A stretch of 64,000 nucleotides of DNA, taken from assembly GCF_014652935.1 (NCBI RefSeq), contig NZ_BMZT01000001.1, forward strand, positions 186,001-250,000. The letters run 5' to 3'. The DNA comes from Luteimonas padinae (lineage in GTDB: Bacteria; Pseudomonadota; Gammaproteobacteria; Xanthomonadales; Xanthomonadaceae). Both the position numbers and the translations under genes were made by a program. Below are positions 48,736 through 59,900 of the stretch, piece by piece; position 1 is the stretch's first letter; each line of letters opens with the position of its first letter. The notes beneath the pieces were generated by a model. The model had not been told where the DNA came from. It made no database searches and saw only the letters and a program-made list of their open reading frames with translations.

Positions 48736-49152
48736 ATGGCGCATGAGGCGAATGAAACCGGGCAGGCGAGCGCCGTCCGCATCGACGTGTGGCTGTGGGC
48801 CGCGCGCTTCTTCCGCACGCGGACCTTGGCGAAGCAGGCGGTCGAGACCGGCAAGGTCGAGGTCGGCGGGCAGCGGCCCAAGGCCTCGCGCACGGTGCGG
48901 GTGGGCGATGCGCTGCGCGTGGTGCGCGGCGAGGAGGTCTTCGAGATCGAGGTGCTGGGGATTTCGGACGACCGCGGCCCGGCGCCGGTCGCGCAGCAGC
49001 TCTACCGCGAGTCGGATGCCTCGGTGCAGGCGCGCGAGGAGATGCGGCTGGCCCGGCGAGCGGCGCGTGACGGCTACCGGCCGCCGGAGCATCGCCCGGA
49101 CAAGCGGGCGCGGCGCCTGATCCGGGCGCTGGGCGATATCGACCTGAGCTGA
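48736..49152 (+). CDS. hslR: Heat-shock RNA-binding protein Hsp15 (S4 domain)
   Basis: A 138-residue protein with an N-terminal S4 RNA-binding fold (VRIDVWLWAARFFRTRTLAK ... GKVEVGGQRPKASRTVRVGD) and a basic C-terminal helix (RPDKRARRLIRAL). Hsp15 rescues 50S subunits carrying stalled nascent chain-tRNA. It is divergent from the MATE gene, with 68 bp between the start codons. Confidence 0.92.
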   Translation: MAHEANETGQASAVRIDVWLWAARFFRTRTLAKQAVETGKVEVGGQRPKASRTVRVGDALRVVRGEEVFEIEVLGISDDRGPAPVAQQLYRESDASVQAREEMRLARRAARDGYRPPEHRPDKRARRLIRALGDIDLS

Positions 49153-49302
49153 GCGGCGGCAAGAAAAAGCTTCTTCTCCCAGGTGAGGGGAAGATGCTCG
49201 CGGTCGAGCTGGCTGTGGTGATGTTGGATCGGCGTCTGCTAAGGCCAGAGATGCTTGCGGGGTTGGGTCGTGATGCAAGTCGGCTCCGTGGTGGTGTACG
49301 CG

Positions 49303-49417
49303 GCCCGTCGCGCACACAGGGGGTGTGCTCCCCCGGCATCTGCGCGTCCTGCTCCCACTGCCGGCCGCCGGCCATCGATGGCCGGCTGTCCGCACACCCC
49401 CTGTGCGCGCGACGGGC
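49303..49417. repeat. Palindromic element, copy 3 (115 bp)
   Basis: The 26-base terminal arms (49303-49328 and 49392-49417) are inverted repeats with one mismatch and include ACAGGGGGTGTGC / GCACACCCCCTGT. The core has TCCTGCTCCCACTGCC and GCCGGCCATCGATGGCCGGC, in the same orientation as copy 1. Confidence 0.88.
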
Positions 49418-49713
49418 TGTGGCGAGGTCCGGCCTCGGGAAAGATCGAGGGCAACAGCAACAGCAACAACAGCAGCACCAGCACAGCACCGCAGCAAACC
49501 GCACCCGCAACGCCAGCATCAGCAGCAGGGCGACAGCGATCGCGGCGGCAGCCGCGACAGGGAGTGGCGAGACCGAGTCGGGAAGGAATCGCGCAGTCAG
49601 GGTTCGATGTCTTTCCAGACCGCGGGAAAGGTAGTGCCCCCTGCGTCCGCGTCGGGCCGCCGCAGCCCGAAAAACACCAACGCGAACATTCCCCCCGATT
49701 GGGCGAAGAACCA

Positions 49714-49748
49714 AGAAAAAGCCGCGGCCCCCCGGGGAGCCGCGGCTT
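49714..49748 (-). terminator. Rho-independent terminator of katA
   Basis: On the minus strand, a 10-bp stem (AAGCCGCGGC / GCCGCGGCTT) with a GC-rich loop that can pair further is followed by TTTTTCTTGG, 39 bases beyond the katA stop codon. Confidence 0.85.
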
Positions 49749-49786
49749 CGTGCTTGCCTGATCCCCTCGCGGGAAGTCGGCGGGCC

Positions 49787-51298
49787 TCAGTCGAGGCTGT
49801 TTGGAGAGTCCTCGCCCGCGAACGCACCCAGCTTGCGCAGCGCGGCCTCCACGCCCGCGCCGTAGGCCGGGTCGGCCTTCGTGCAGTTCTCCACGTGACG
49901 GCGCTTGATGAAGTCCGGCGCATCGCCCATGGCGCGGGCGGTGTTGTCGAACAGCAGCTGCTGCTTCTCCGGGGTCATCAGGCGGAACAGGTCGCCGGGC
50001 TGCTTGTAGTAGTTGGCATCGTCGTCGCGGAAGTTCCACCAGTCGGCGTCGCCGGTGATCTTCAGCGGCGGCTCGCGGAACTGCGGCTGCTCCTGCCACT
50101 GGTTGAAGCTGTTGGGCTCGTAGTGGGGCAGGCTGCCGTAGTTGCCGTCCACCCGGCCGATGCCGTCGCGGTGGTTGCTGTTGACCGGGCAGCGCGCCCT
50201 GTTCACCGGGATCTGCTGGTAGTTGGTGCCCAGGCGGTAGCGCTGCGCGTCGGCGTAGTTGAACAGGCGCGACTGCAGCATCTTGTCCGGCGAGGCGCCG
50301 ATGCCCGGCACCAGGTTCGACGGCGCGAAGGCGCTCTGCTCGACGTCGGCGAAGAAGTTCTCCGGATTCCTGTTGAGCTCGAACTCGCCGACCTCGATCA
50401 GCGGGTAGTCGCCCTTCGGCCACACCTTGGTCAGGTCGAAGGGGTGGTAGGGCACCTTCTCCGCGTCGGTCTCCGGCATGATCTGCACGTACATCTTCCA
50501 CTTCGGGAAGTCGCCGCGCTCGATCGCTTCGTACAGGTCGCGCTGGTGGGTCTCGCGGTCGTTGCCGATGGCCTCGGCGGCTTCGGCGTCGCTCAGGTTC
50601 TCGATGCCCTGCTGGGTGCGGAAGTGGAACTTCACCCAGTAGCGCTCGCCGGCTTCGTTCCAGAAGCTGTAGGTGTGGGAGCCGAAGCCGTGCATGTGGC
50701 GGTAGGACTTCGGGATGCCGCGGTCGCTCATCACGATGGTGACCTGGTGCAGGGCCTCGGGCAGCAGCGTCCACCAGTCCCAGTTGTTGGTGGCCGAACG
50801 CAGGTTGGTGCGCGGGTCGCGCTTCACCACCTTGTTGAGGTCGGGGAACTTGCGCGGGTCGCGGATGAAGAAGACCGGCGTGTTGTTGCCGACCATGTCC
50901 CAGTTGCCTTCCTCGGTGTAGAACTTCAGCGCGAAGCCGCGGATGTCGCGCTCGGCGTCGGCCGCGCCGCGCTCGCCGGCCACGGTGGTGAAGCGGGCGA
51001 ACATCTCGGTCTGCTTGCCGACCTTGGAGAAGATCGCGGCGCGGGTGTACCTGGTGATGTCGTTGGTGACGGTGAAGGTGCCGAAGGCACCCGAGCCCTT
51101 GGCGTGCATGCGGCGCTCCGGGATCACCTCGCGCACGAAGTTGCCGAGCTTCTCATGCAGCCAGACGTCCTGGGCCAGCAGCGGGCCGCGCGGGCCGGCG
51201 GTGAGGCTGTTCTGGTTGTCCGGCACCGGCGCACCGAAGTCGGTGGTCAGGTGCGTGACTGGGCACTTCTTCGGGGCGTTGTCGGAAGGCTTGCTCAT
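49787..51298 (-). CDS. katA: Monofunctional heme catalase
   Basis: A 503-residue small-subunit catalase that breaks down hydrogen peroxide. The catalytic His65 is in [13 protein letters not shown], the distal Asn in [12 protein letters not shown] and the proximal heme Tyr in [14 protein letters not shown]. There is no signal peptide, so it is cytoplasmic. It ends at its own terminator. The upstream gap of 121 bp contains an ATAG-N7-CTAT inverted repeat at 51395-51409 that could be half of an OxyR site. The symbol katA is used loosely for this clade. Confidence 0.94.
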   Translation of the reverse strand: MSKPSDNAPKKCPVTHLTTDFGAPVPDNQNSLTAGPRGPLLAQDVWLHEKLGNFVREVIPERRMHAKGSGAFGTFTVTNDITRYTRAAIFSKVGKQTEMFARFTTVAGERGAADAERDIRGFALKFYTEEGNWDMVGNNTPVFFIRDPRKFPDLNKVVKRDPRTNLRSATNNWDWWTLLPEALHQVTIVMSDRGIPKSYRHMHGFGSHTYSFWNEAGERYWVKFHFRTQQGIENLSDAEAAEAIGNDRETHQRDLYEAIERGDFPKWKMYVQIMPETDAEKVPYHPFDLTKVWPKGDYPLIEVGEFELNRNPENFFADVEQSAFAPSNLVPGIGASPDKMLQSRLFNYADAQRYRLGTNYQQIPVNRARCPVNSNHRDGIGRVDGNYGSLPHYEPNSFNQWQEQPQFREPPLKITGDADWWNFRDDDANYYKQPGDLFRLMTPEKQQLLFDNTARAMGDAPDFIKRRHVENCTKADPAYGAGVEAALRKLGAFAGEDSPNSLD

Positions 51299-51419
51299 TG
51301 CGCTGGCTCCTGGGTTCAGGTGGCTGACGAGGGTCTGCGATCGACTCTACGTCCGCCTGATAGAAAGGTGAAATCGAATGATGGAAATCGATCGATAGGG
51401 CGTCTCTATTGGCCCTGGC

Positions 51420-52031
51420 TCACTTCTTTCCGAACAGGCCCCCGAGCTTCATCAGGTCGCCGATGCCGAGCTCGCCGTCGCCGTCCTGGTCCAGCACGGC
51501 GCCGAGCAGGCCGCCGCCCAGGCCGCCCTGCTGGCGGATCTGCTGCTGCTCCTGGCCGAGCAGGCCGCCCAGTGCCTGGGCGCCGCCGGCCTGCTGCGAT
51601 GCGCCGCCGGACATCACCCGCTTTGCGAGATAGGCCATCACGATCGGCGCCAGCAGCTTCAGCAGCTGCCCGGCCTGGCCTTGGCCGAGGCCGGTGGCCT
51701 GGGCGACGCCGGTTTCCGCGCGGGCCTGCTGGCCGCCGAAGATGTGGCCGAGGATGCCCGTGCCGTCGGCCTGGCGTGCCTGGCTGCCGCCCAGCACCGC
51801 GCCCAGCACGCTGCCGATGTCCATGCCGGCGTGGTCCTTCTGCAGCGCACCGAACAGCGCCTGCGCGCCCTGTGGTTGGCTGGCGTTCCTGCCGAGCGCG
51901 CCCATGAGCAGCGGCAGCGCTGCGCTGATCGCCGCCGACGACTGCTCCTGGCTGATGCCCAACTGCTGCGCGAGCTGGCTGGTCGGCGCGCCGCGGAGCT
52001 GGGCGGCGAGGTCTTCGGTCAGGCTGGCCAT
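51420..52031 (-). CDS. DUF937 (YidB-like) protein with C-terminal EF-hand-like loop
   Basis: A 203-residue protein rich in Gly, Ala and Gln. The DUF937 region spans about residues 1-150 (LAQQLGISQEQSSAAISAAL, LPLLMGALGRNA, LLKLLAPIVMAYLAKRVM). Near the end, LDQDGDGELGIGDLM has the Asp/Gly spacing of a calcium-binding EF-hand or dockerin loop. AGGAG seven bases before the ATG at 52031 supports this start over the GTG at 52034. The function of DUF937 proteins is not established; calcium binding is an inference. Confidence 0.78.
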   Translation of the reverse strand: MASLTEDLAAQLRGAPTSQLAQQLGISQEQSSAAISAALPLLMGALGRNASQPQGAQALFGALQKDHAGMDIGSVLGAVLGGSQARQADGTGILGHIFGGQQARAETGVAQATGLGQGQAGQLLKLLAPIVMAYLAKRVMSGGASQQAGGAQALGGLLGQEQQQIRQQGGLGGGLLGAVLDQDGDGELGIGDLMKLGGLFGKK

Positions 52032-52094
52032 CACGGAACTCCTGTCACTGGGGTTCCCCCGATACTACGCGCGCGCCGTGGCGGCGTGGCCGTC

Positions 52095-52841
52095 TCAGCC
52101 CGGTGCGGGCCCGTCGATGCGACGGCCCCAGTCCTCGACCTGGCGGGACGCGAGCCGGCGCTCGAGCAGGGTGCGCCACGACGGCACCAGCGGCAGCTCC
52201 AGGGCTTCGGCCAACTGCTCTGGATCGAGCACGCGCTCGGCGAGCAGGCGCATCAGCCGGCGCAGCGGCCACGCCGGCCAGGGGCGCTCGAGCAGGACGA
52301 GCGCGTCGCCGGCCTGCGCGCTGCCGGGTTGCGGCACGCGGTAGTACCAGCCGGTGCGGCCGCTGCCCTGGACCCGCCGCGCCATGTCGCGCACGCCGAA
52401 GCGGTCGTTGAGCTTCCAGCACGGCTGCCGGCCCTGGCTGACCTCGAGCACCGCGCTGCCCAGCGCATAGCGGTCGCCGATGCACACGGTCGACTCGTCC
52501 AGGGCGTGGCTGCTGAGGTTCTCGCCGAAGGCGCCGGGCGTCGCCAGCACCGGCAGCTCGCCCAGTTCCGCGCGCCAGGCCGCGTAGTGCTCGAACGGGT
52601 AATGGTGCACGGCCTTGTCCACGCCGCCGTGCACGCGCAGGTCGCCCTGTTCGTCGCCTTCCAGGCCCTGCTCGCCGATGTGCACCGGGCCGCTGCGCGG
52701 CGACTTGGCGATCGCGCTGCGGCTGCCCGGGCGCGTGTAGGGCACCGCGGCGCCGGTGAGCAGGGCATCGATGCGCACGCCGGTTCCCGTATCCAGCGGA
52801 TGGCCGGCGCCGGCGGCATCGCCGCTGCGCCGCGTGCTCAC
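52095..52841 (-). CDS. MOSC domain protein (YiiM-like)
   Basis: A 248-residue protein with a MOSC domain: [51 protein letters not shown] and the Cys-bearing [19 protein letters not shown] proteins handle molybdenum cofactor or reduce N-hydroxylated compounds (YiiM). The GTG start overlaps the mutS stop codon (GTGA), so it is coupled to mutS. The conserved Cys that binds Moco is present. Possible dependence on the cofactor made by the 38-42 kb operon is inference. Confidence 0.85.
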   Translation of the reverse strand: MSTRRSGDAAGAGHPLDTGTGVRIDALLTGAAVPYTRPGSRSAIAKSPRSGPVHIGEQGLEGDEQGDLRVHGGVDKAVHHYPFEHYAAWRAELGELPVLATPGAFGENLSSHALDESTVCIGDRYALGSAVLEVSQGRQPCWKLNDRFGVRDMARRVQGSGRTGWYYRVPQPGSAQAGDALVLLERPWPAWPLRRLMRLLAERVLDPEQLAEALELPLVPSWRTLLERRLASRQVEDWGRRIDGPAPG

Positions 52842-55408
52842 GACAGCGCCTTGAGCCGGTACAGCGCCTCAAGGGCCTGCTTGGGCGTCAGATCGTCGGG
52901 ATCGATGCCGGCCAGCGCCTCCAGCGCGGCGGAGGAGGGCGCGAACAGCCCGAACTGCTGCGGCGCATCCAGCGCTTCCGGCGACAGCGGCGGCGAGGCC
53001 GGCGGCCCCTGCTGCTCCAGCTCGGCCAGCCGCGCGCGCGCCTGCCGCAGCACCAGCTTCGGCAGCCCCGCCAGCGCCGCCACCTGCAGGCCGAAGCTGC
53101 GGTTGGCCGGCCCGTCCTTGACCGCGTGCATGAACACCAGCGCGTCGCCATGCTCGACCGCGTCCAGGTGCACGTTGGCGATGCCGCTGCCCGGCGCGGC
53201 CAGCGCGGTGAGTTCGAAGTAGTGCGTCGCGAACAGGGTGTAGCAGCGGTTGTGCCCCGCCAGGTGGCGGGCGCAGGCCTCGGCCAGCGCCAGGCCGTCG
53301 TAGGTCGAAGTGCCGCGGCCGATCTCGTCCATCAGCACCAGCGACTGCGCGGTGGCGTGGTGGAGGATGTGGCTGGTCTCGCTCATCTCGACCATGAAGG
53401 TCGACTGGCCGCGGGCGAGGTCGTCGCCGGCACCGATGCGGGTCAGGATGCGGTCGATCGGGCCGATGCGCGCGGCGCTCGCCGGCACGAAGCTGCCGAT
53501 GTGCGCCAGCAGCACGATCAGCGCGTTCTGGCGCATGTAGGTGCTCTTGCCGCCCATGTTCGGGCCGGTGATCACCAGCATGCGGCGGTCCTCGCCCAGC
53601 ACCAGGTCGTTGGGCTCGAAGGGCTCGTCGCGCACCGCTTCCACCACCGGGTGGCGGCCACGCTGGATCTCCAGGCAGGCCTCGTCGACCAGCTCGGGGC
53701 GCGACCAGTCCAGGGCCTGCGCGCGCTCGGCGAGTCCGGCCAGCACGTCCAGCTCGGCCAGCGCGCCGGCGCAGCGCTTGAGCGATTCCAGGTGCAGGTT
53801 GAGCTCGTCCAGCAGCTGCTCGTACAGCAGGCGCTCGCGGGCCAGCGCGCGCTCGCGCGCGGACAGCACCTTGTCCTCGAAGCCCTTCAGCTCCTCGGTG
53901 ATGTAGCGTTCGGCGTTGGCCAGGGTCTGGCGGCGGGTGTAGTGGGTCGGTGCCTTCGCCGCGTGCGCCTTGCCGACTTCAAGGTAATAGCCGTGCACGC
54001 GGTTGTAGCCGACCTTGAGCGTGGGAATGCCGCTGGCCTCGCGTTCGCGGGCCTCGAGGTCGACGAGGAACTGGTCGGCGCTGGTCGACAGCCGGCGCAG
54101 CTCGGCCAGTTCGGCGTCGAAGCCGTCGGCGAAGACGCCGCCGTCGCGCGCCAGCACCGGCGGCTGTGCCACCAGGGCATCGGCCAGCAGCGCGGCCTGG
54201 TCGGCGTGCTCGCCCAGGGCGTCGATGAGCGCCTGCAGCCGCGGCGAATCGACATGCGCGAGCTGCGTGCGCACGCCGGGAAGCATGCCGAGCGCGTCGC
54301 GCAGCGTGGACAGGTCGCGGGGCCGCGCCGAACGCAGCGCGATGCGCGACAGGATGCGCTCGACGTCGCCCAGGCCCCGGAACAGCTCGCGCAGGTCGCC
54401 CTCGGCACCGGTGTCGATCAGCGCGGCCACGGCCTGTTGGCGCTGGCCGACGGTGTCGCGGTCGCGCAGCGGCCGGTGCAGCCAGCGCCGCAGCAGGCGC
54501 CCGCCCATCGGCGTCACGGTGCTGTCGAGCACGCCGAGCAGGGTGTGCTTCTGCTCGCCGTCGATGCGCGTGTCGAGCTCGAGGTGGCGGCGGGTGGCGG
54601 CGTTCATCGCGATCGCGCCGTCGCTGGACTCGAGCGCGATCGAGGTGAGGTGGGGCAGGCGCTGCTTCTGCGTCTCCTCGACGTAGCCGAGCAGGGCGGC
54701 GGCGGCGGCGATGGCCTGTGGCCGGTCGTCGATGCCGAAGGCAGCCAGGTCGTGCATCTCGAAGAAGCGCAGCAGCTGGCGGCGGCCGCTGTCGGCGTCG
54801 AACAGCCAGGGCGCGCGGCGACGCACGCCGCTGCGCGCGGTGGCGCAGGCCGGCCAGCCTTCCTCGTCGGGCAGCAGCAGCTCGGCGGGATCCAGCCGGG
54901 CGAGCTCGGCCTCCAGCGCGTCGTCGCCGCTGACCTCGTTGGCGAGGAAGCGCCCGGCCGACAGGTCGGCCCAGGCCAGGCCGTAGCCGTCGCGGCCGCG
55001 GCTGAGCGCGAGCAGCAGCGTGTCGCGGCGCTCCGACAGCAGGGCCTCGTCGGTCACCGTGCCGGGTGTGACGATCCGCACCACCTTGCGCTCGACCAGT
55101 CCCTTGCTGGTGGCGGGATCGCCGACCTGCTCGCAGATGGCGACCGACTCGCCCAGCGCGACCAGGCGCGCGAGGTAGCCCTCGGCGGCGTGGTGCGGCA
55201 CGCCGGCCATCGGGATCGGCTGCCCGCCGGAGCTGCCGCGCTGGGTCAGGGTGATGTCGAGCAGCCGCGCGGCCTTGCGCGCGTCGTCGTAGAACAGCTC
55301 GTAGAAATCGCCCATGCGGAAGAACAGCAGCACGTCGGCGTGCTCCGCCTTGGCGGCGAAGAACTGGCGCATCAGCGGGGTGTGTTCGGGCGTCTTGTCC
55401 AGCGTCAT
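52838..55408 (-). CDS. mutS: DNA mismatch repair protein MutS
   Basis: An 856-residue mismatch-recognition ATPase. The N-terminal mismatch-binding motif is [15 protein letters not shown] (Phe-x-Glu clamp), the lever/clamp domains follow, and the C-terminal ABC ATPase has Walker [34 protein letters not shown] and THYFELTAL. Length is standard. The ATG at 55408 matches the family start; longer frames are non-coding. Confidence 0.97.
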   Translation of the reverse strand: MTLDKTPEHTPLMRQFFAAKAEHADVLLFFRMGDFYELFYDDARKAARLLDITLTQRGSSGGQPIPMAGVPHHAAEGYLARLVALGESVAICEQVGDPATSKGLVERKVVRIVTPGTVTDEALLSERRDTLLLALSRGRDGYGLAWADLSAGRFLANEVSGDDALEAELARLDPAELLLPDEEGWPACATARSGVRRRAPWLFDADSGRRQLLRFFEMHDLAAFGIDDRPQAIAAAAALLGYVEETQKQRLPHLTSIALESSDGAIAMNAATRRHLELDTRIDGEQKHTLLGVLDSTVTPMGGRLLRRWLHRPLRDRDTVGQRQQAVAALIDTGAEGDLRELFRGLGDVERILSRIALRSARPRDLSTLRDALGMLPGVRTQLAHVDSPRLQALIDALGEHADQAALLADALVAQPPVLARDGGVFADGFDAELAELRRLSTSADQFLVDLEAREREASGIPTLKVGYNRVHGYYLEVGKAHAAKAPTHYTRRQTLANAERYITEELKGFEDKVLSARERALARERLLYEQLLDELNLHLESLKRCAGALAELDVLAGLAERAQALDWSRPELVDEACLEIQRGRHPVVEAVRDEPFEPNDLVLGEDRRMLVITGPNMGGKSTYMRQNALIVLLAHIGSFVPASAARIGPIDRILTRIGAGDDLARGQSTFMVEMSETSHILHHATAQSLVLMDEIGRGTSTYDGLALAEACARHLAGHNRCYTLFATHYFELTALAAPGSGIANVHLDAVEHGDALVFMHAVKDGPANRSFGLQVAALAGLPKLVLRQARARLAELEQQGPPASPPLSPEALDAPQQFGLFAPSSAALEALAGIDPDDLTPKQALEALYRLKALS

Positions 55409-55478
55409 GCGTCCGGCGTGCGGGGCGCGCGGCGGTCGCGCGCGGGACAGCGGATTGTAGCCGGGCGGGGTCGGGGCT

Positions 55479-56966
55479 TCAGTGCTGCAGGGCGCGGACG
55501 CCGGGCGGGTCGGGCAGGTCGCCATCGTCCATGACGACGCGGTCGCGGCCGCCCCGCTTGGCCGCGTACATGGCGGCGTCGGCGCGCGCCAGCACGCGCT
55601 CGTAGTCCGGATGGCCGTCCTGGACGGCGACGCCGATGCTGCCGGTGAGTGACAGCGTGCTGCCGTCGGCCAGCGCCACCGGGGACGATGCGATCGCGTT
55701 GCGCAGGCCTTCGGCGATCGCCTTCGCGTCCTCGTGCGAGACCGAGCCCAGCACCACCACGAACTCCTCGCCGCCGTAGCGGAAGAGGTAGTCGCTGCCT
55801 CGGGTGTTGTCCACCAGCAGGGCGGCGACGTGCTTGAGCGCGCGGTCCCCGGCCTCGTGGCCGTGGGTGTCGTTGATCGACTTGAAGTGGTCGAGGTCGA
55901 GCATCAGCACCGCGAACTGGCGCCCGGTATTCGCCTGCAGCGCGATCTCGCGGCGCAGGATGGTCGGCAGGAAGCGGCGGTTGAGCAGGCGGGTCAGCGC
56001 GTCGCGGCCCGATTCCAGGTCGCCGATGCCGTCGAACATGATCGTGACCAGGCTGCGGATGGCGTCCGCGCCCGCGCGCAGTTCGTCGAGCAGCTCGCGG
56101 CGCGCGGCGATGGTGTCGGCCTCGGGCAGGCGCGCACGCAGGATGCTGTCCATGCGCGCGGCGATGAGGTTGACCTCGCGGGTTTCCGTGGTGTCGCCGA
56201 AGCTCGCCATGCCCTTGTGCAGGAACCACAGCCCGAACTCGGAGCGCGAGATCTGCAGCGGCGCCGGCGGGCCAGGGTGTTCCGAGGTCAGGGCGTAGAT
56301 CAGCGCGTTCTCCCAGGTCAGCAGCAGCGCGCGCTGGCGCTCGCGTTCGGTGCCGATGTTCTGGATCAGCGAGAACAGCCGGAAGGCGCCGTCGACCTGG
56401 CCGGCGGCCTCGCGCGAGCGGGTGTAGGCGCGGGTCATCGATTCCAGCGCGATGTCGACCAGGCCGTCGGCGCAGACGATGGCGTCCAGCGCCAGCCGGT
56501 CGCTGCCGGCATGCCTGCGGATGCCGGCGTGCAGGTCGTCCTTGAGCATGCGGCCGCCGCGGGCGACGAGGTCGACCGGGATGCCGATGCGGGCGTGGAC
56601 CTGGCCGACATGCTCCTGGGTGGCCTGCAGCGCGTCGATGTCGCCGGGTCGCGCGGCCAGCAGCGCGGCCAGCCAGCGCTGGAGCGAGGGCTTCAGGCGC
56701 TCGCGCACCTGGTCGACATCGAGATAGCGCGCCGCCCGCGGGTCCTCCAGCATGACGCCGTAGAAGTGGTCGGCCACGGCCGGGCCGCCCTCGGCGACGA
56801 CCACGGCCAGCAGCGCCCGGATCCCGTCCGACAGCGCGCCGACGCGGCGCGCCCAGTCCGCGAGCAGCCCCGGATCCGGCTGGACGGGGCTCGCGGGGCG
56901 GGCGTCGGCGGGGGCGTCGGGAGCGGCGCCGACGGGAGCGTCGGCAGGGGCGGATCTGGCGGTCAT
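55479..56966 (-). CDS. Globin-coupled sensor diguanylate cyclase (DosC-like)
   Basis: A 495-residue oxygen-sensing c-di-GMP synthase. After a 30-residue Ala/Pro tail, a globin-coupled sensor domain spans about residues 32-185. It has a probable proximal heme ligand His124 in [10 protein letters not shown] and a distal Tyr69 in HFYGVM. A middle linker (about 190-330) precedes the GGDEF domain, which has active site GGEEF (398-402) and an RxxD inhibitory site (389-392) five residues before it. The domain should therefore be active and product-inhibited. Because Fap-type amyloid genes are c-di-GMP-regulated elsewhere, a link with the 7-11 kb cluster is conceivable but not shown. Confidence 0.88.
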   Translation of the reverse strand: MTARSAPADAPVGAAPDAPADARPASPVQPDPGLLADWARRVGALSDGIRALLAVVVAEGGPAVADHFYGVMLEDPRAARYLDVDQVRERLKPSLQRWLAALLAARPGDIDALQATQEHVGQVHARIGIPVDLVARGGRMLKDDLHAGIRRHAGSDRLALDAIVCADGLVDIALESMTRAYTRSREAAGQVDGAFRLFSLIQNIGTERERQRALLLTWENALIYALTSEHPGPPAPLQISRSEFGLWFLHKGMASFGDTTETREVNLIAARMDSILRARLPEADTIAARRELLDELRAGADAIRSLVTIMFDGIGDLESGRDALTRLLNRRFLPTILRREIALQANTGRQFAVLMLDLDHFKSINDTHGHEAGDRALKHVAALLVDNTRGSDYLFRYGGEEFVVVLGSVSHEDAKAIAEGLRNAIASSPVALADGSTLSLTGSIGVAVQDGHPDYERVLARADAAMYAAKRGGRDRVVMDDGDLPDPPGVRALQH

Positions 56967-57183
56967 CCGCGTATTGTCCCCCGCCGCGGCAGCCCGGCGG
57001 TGAACGCGCCGTGCCGCCCGCCTGGACGCACATACGCACGCGTCCGGAATTGTGCTAGCGTCGCCGCAAGGTCGCGGTACCGCAGCGCCAGGCCAGTCCC
57101 CCACGCAGGCCCGGCGCATCCGCCATGGATCCCATGGTGGCGCCCGCACCGACGTCGATGACATCCATCCGTAGGGGGACACC

Positions 57184-59775
57184 ATGGTCTCAGGCCATCT
57201 GCAACGCCACGCGCTCGCCACCGCGCTCCTCGCCATCCTCGCAAGTCCCGCCCTGGTGTCCACGGCACATGCCCAGGACGCCGCGCCCGCGGCCGAGGAA
57301 CAAGCCACCACGCTTTCGGCCATCACGGTCACCGCGCAGAAGCGCGAGGAGGCCCTGCAGGACGTGCCGATCGTGGTCAACGTGCTGCCCGAACAGCTGC
57401 TGGTCGATACCGGCGTGCGCGACATCAAGGACATGCAGGTGCTGGTGCCCGGCCTGACCGTGACCAGCACGCAGTCGGCGGCGCAGACCACCGCGCGCAT
57501 CCGTGGCATCGGCACGGTGGGCGACAACCCTGGCCTGGAGTCGTCGGTCGGCGTGGTCATCGACGGCGTGTACCGCGCGCGCAACAGCGTCTCCTTCGGC
57601 GATCTGGGCGAACTCGACCGGATCGAGGTGCTCAAGGGCCCGCAGGGCACGGTGTTCGGCAAGAACACCTCGGCCGGCGTGATCAACGTGGTCACCCGCC
57701 GTCCGAGCTATTCGCAGAGCGCCGAGGCGGAAATCACCGCCGGCAACTACGGCATGTTCGGCGTGTCCGGTGCGTACAACGACGCGCTTGGCGAGAACGC
57801 CGCGTTCCGCATCTACGCCACCAAGCGCAAGCGCGACGGCGTGGACGACGTGAGCACCGGCGGCGGCCCGCGCCGGGAGACCGACGACGGCGACCAGAAC
57901 TACCACGCCGTGCGCGGCCAGCTGCTGTTGGAGCCGACCGACAACCTCAGCATCAACTTCGCCGCCGACTACGCCAGCCGCGAAGAGAACTGCTGCGTCA
58001 CGGTCACCACCCACCGCGGCCCGACCGCGGCGATCATCGACGCGCTGACCCCCGGCGGCGAGGGCATCATCCCGCAGGTCGACCTCGACCGCCGCCTGGC
58101 CTACGCCAACCGCACCACCGAGCAGGACCTCAAGGACAAGGGCGTCTCGGCCGAGGTCAACTGGACCACGCCCTGGGCCAACGAGGCCGTGCTGACCTCG
58201 ATCACCGCCTTCCGCGAGTGGGACGCGATCACCAGCATCGACTTCGACTACAGCGCCGCCGACATCATGTACCGGCCGCCGGAGGAGGACTATTCGCTGG
58301 TGGCGTTCGACACCTTCAGCCAGGAGTTCCGCCTGACCGGCTCCACCGACCGCGTCGACTGGATGGTGGGGCTGTTCTATTCCGACGAGGACCTGGCCCG
58401 CAACGATTCCTACTTCATGGGTGCCGCCTACGAGCCCTACCTGTCGACCCTGGTCGGCAGCCAGGTGCTGGCCGGGCTGGCGGGCGCGATCGCGACCCTG
58501 CCGCCGCAGCTGGGGCTGAGCGTGAACACGGCGATGCCCGCCACGTTCTTCTCCGAGATCACCGGGCAGCCCTTCGGCACCAACTTCACCGGCGTCGGCG
58601 CGCATGACAGGTACTCGCAGAACGCCAAGAGCGCGGCGATCTTCACCAACAACACCTTCCACGCCACCGACGACCTCGACATCACCGTCGGCCTGCGCTA
58701 CACCCGCGAGAAGAAGACGCTCGATTCGCAGTTCACCAATCCCAACGGCAGCGCGGCCTGCGGCCTGACCCTGTCCGATCCCACGGGCCGCGTGGGCGGG
58801 GCGATGCTGGGGCGCATCAACGGTTTTGCCAACCTGCCGCCAGCGCTGCAGCAGCAGCTGATCCAGCAGATGCTGCCGGCGCTGGCGCCGGCCATCCAGC
58901 AGGTCGCCGGCTACATGTGCCTGCCCTGGGCCAACGCGCTGCACAACGGCCGCGAAACCCGCGAGGAAGTGACGGAGAAGGAGTGGTCGGGCACGGTGAA
59001 GGTCGCCTACGACTTCAGCGACGACGTCATGGGCTACGTGTCGGCCGCGCGCGGCTACAAGGCCGGCGGCTTCAACCTCGACCGCGTCCAGGTCGGGGTC
59101 ACGCCGCAGGACGACACCTACTTCCCCGGCGAGTTCGTCAACAGCTACGAGCTGGGCCTGAAGACCACCTGGGCCGACGGCAACCTGCTGCTCAACGCGG
59201 CGGCCTTCCACCAGGAGTACGAGGACTTCCAGCTCAACAGCTTCCTCGGCACGGCCTTCGTGGTGCGCTCGATCCCGGAGGTCACCTCGACCGGCGTGGA
59301 CCTGGACCTGCTGTGGCAGCCGGGCATCCAGGGCCTGATGATCCAGGGCGGCCTGACCTATGCGAAGACCGAGTACGGCAACGACCTGCTGCCCGACGCC
59401 GACCTGGTGCTGCTGCCGGGCAACCAGATGAGCTTCGCGCCGGAATGGTCGGGCAACGCCTCGGTGACCTACGAGTGGGACTTCGGTGCCGACTACATCG
59501 GCCGCTTCAACATCGGCGCCAAGTACATGTCCGACTACAACACCGGCTCCGACCTTGATCCGCAGAAGGATCAGGACGCCTATGCCCTGGTCAATGCACG
59601 CATCGGCTTCGGCAGCAGGAACCGTCGCTGGATGGTCGAACTGTGGGGCCAGAACCTCACCGACGAGACCTACAAGCAGGTGGGCATCGACGCGCCGATC
59701 CAGTCCGGCTCGTGGAACGCCTTCCTCGGCGCGCCGCGGACCTATGGCGTGACCGTGCGCTTCAACTACTTCTGA
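57184..59775 (+). CDS. TonB-dependent receptor
   Basis: An 863-residue outer-membrane receptor. It has a signal peptide (about residues 1-30, ending in STAHAQ), a TonB box-like [14 protein letters not shown], a plug domain (about 55-165: [47 protein letters not shown]) and a 22-strand barrel. The end motif [18 protein letters not shown] terminates in the C-terminal Phe. Plug sequences of this type are common in broad-substrate receptors of Xanthomonadaceae and sphingomonads. The ligand is unknown and no transporter or enzyme for a specific nutrient lies next to it. AGGGGGA precedes the start. Confidence 0.93.
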   Translation: MVSGHLQRHALATALLAILASPALVSTAHAQDAAPAAEEQATTLSAITVTAQKREEALQDVPIVVNVLPEQLLVDTGVRDIKDMQVLVPGLTVTSTQSAAQTTARIRGIGTVGDNPGLESSVGVVIDGVYRARNSVSFGDLGELDRIEVLKGPQGTVFGKNTSAGVINVVTRRPSYSQSAEAEITAGNYGMFGVSGAYNDALGENAAFRIYATKRKRDGVDDVSTGGGPRRETDDGDQNYHAVRGQLLLEPTDNLSINFAADYASREENCCVTVTTHRGPTAAIIDALTPGGEGIIPQVDLDRRLAYANRTTEQDLKDKGVSAEVNWTTPWANEAVLTSITAFREWDAITSIDFDYSAADIMYRPPEEDYSLVAFDTFSQEFRLTGSTDRVDWMVGLFYSDEDLARNDSYFMGAAYEPYLSTLVGSQVLAGLAGAIATLPPQLGLSVNTAMPATFFSEITGQPFGTNFTGVGAHDRYSQNAKSAAIFTNNTFHATDDLDITVGLRYTREKKTLDSQFTNPNGSAACGLTLSDPTGRVGGAMLGRINGFANLPPALQQQLIQQMLPALAPAIQQVAGYMCLPWANALHNGRETREEVTEKEWSGTVKVAYDFSDDVMGYVSAARGYKAGGFNLDRVQVGVTPQDDTYFPGEFVNSYELGLKTTWADGNLLLNAAAFHQEYEDFQLNSFLGTAFVVRSIPEVTSTGVDLDLLWQPGIQGLMIQGGLTYAKTEYGNDLLPDADLVLLPGNQMSFAPEWSGNASVTYEWDFGADYIGRFNIGAKYMSDYNTGSDLDPQKDQDAYALVNARIGFGSRNRRWMVELWGQNLTDETYKQVGIDAPIQSGSWNAFLGAPRTYGVTVRFNYF

Positions 59776-59803
59776 CCCGCGGCCCTGCGCCGCTGCAGCA
59801 TCC

Positions 59804-59836
59804 GACGGCCCGCCAGCGCGGGCCGTCGTCTTTTCC
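59804..59836 (+). terminator. Rho-independent terminator of the TonB-dependent receptor gene
   Basis: A 10-bp perfect stem (GACGGCCCGC / GCGGGCCGTC) with loop CAGC is followed by GTCTTTTCC, 28 bases after the stop codon. Confidence 0.8.
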
Positions 59837-59900
59837 GGCGCGCACGCGACAAGCCGGACCGCAGGCCCGATACTGGACACTTTCGACGCGGAAGGATGCG

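Larger units (their letters stand above)
49153..49786. other. 634-bp repeat-rich intergenic region between hslR and katA
   Basis: No credible gene. It contains palindromic element copy 3 (49303-49417), a CAA/CAG-type trinucleotide-rich stretch at about 49452-49490, and a GC-rich stretch reading in low-complexity frames. The katA terminator lies at 49714-49748. The sequence just right of copy 3 resembles the flank of copy 2 near 33110-33160 in reverse orientation. Confidence 0.7.

Noticed and set aside
49194-49770. Protein-coding genes in the hslR-katA gap
   Set aside because: Open frames follow palindromic copy 3 and a CAG-rich stretch. Related strings appear in frames over copies 1 and 2, which shows they are translations of the repeat, not genes.
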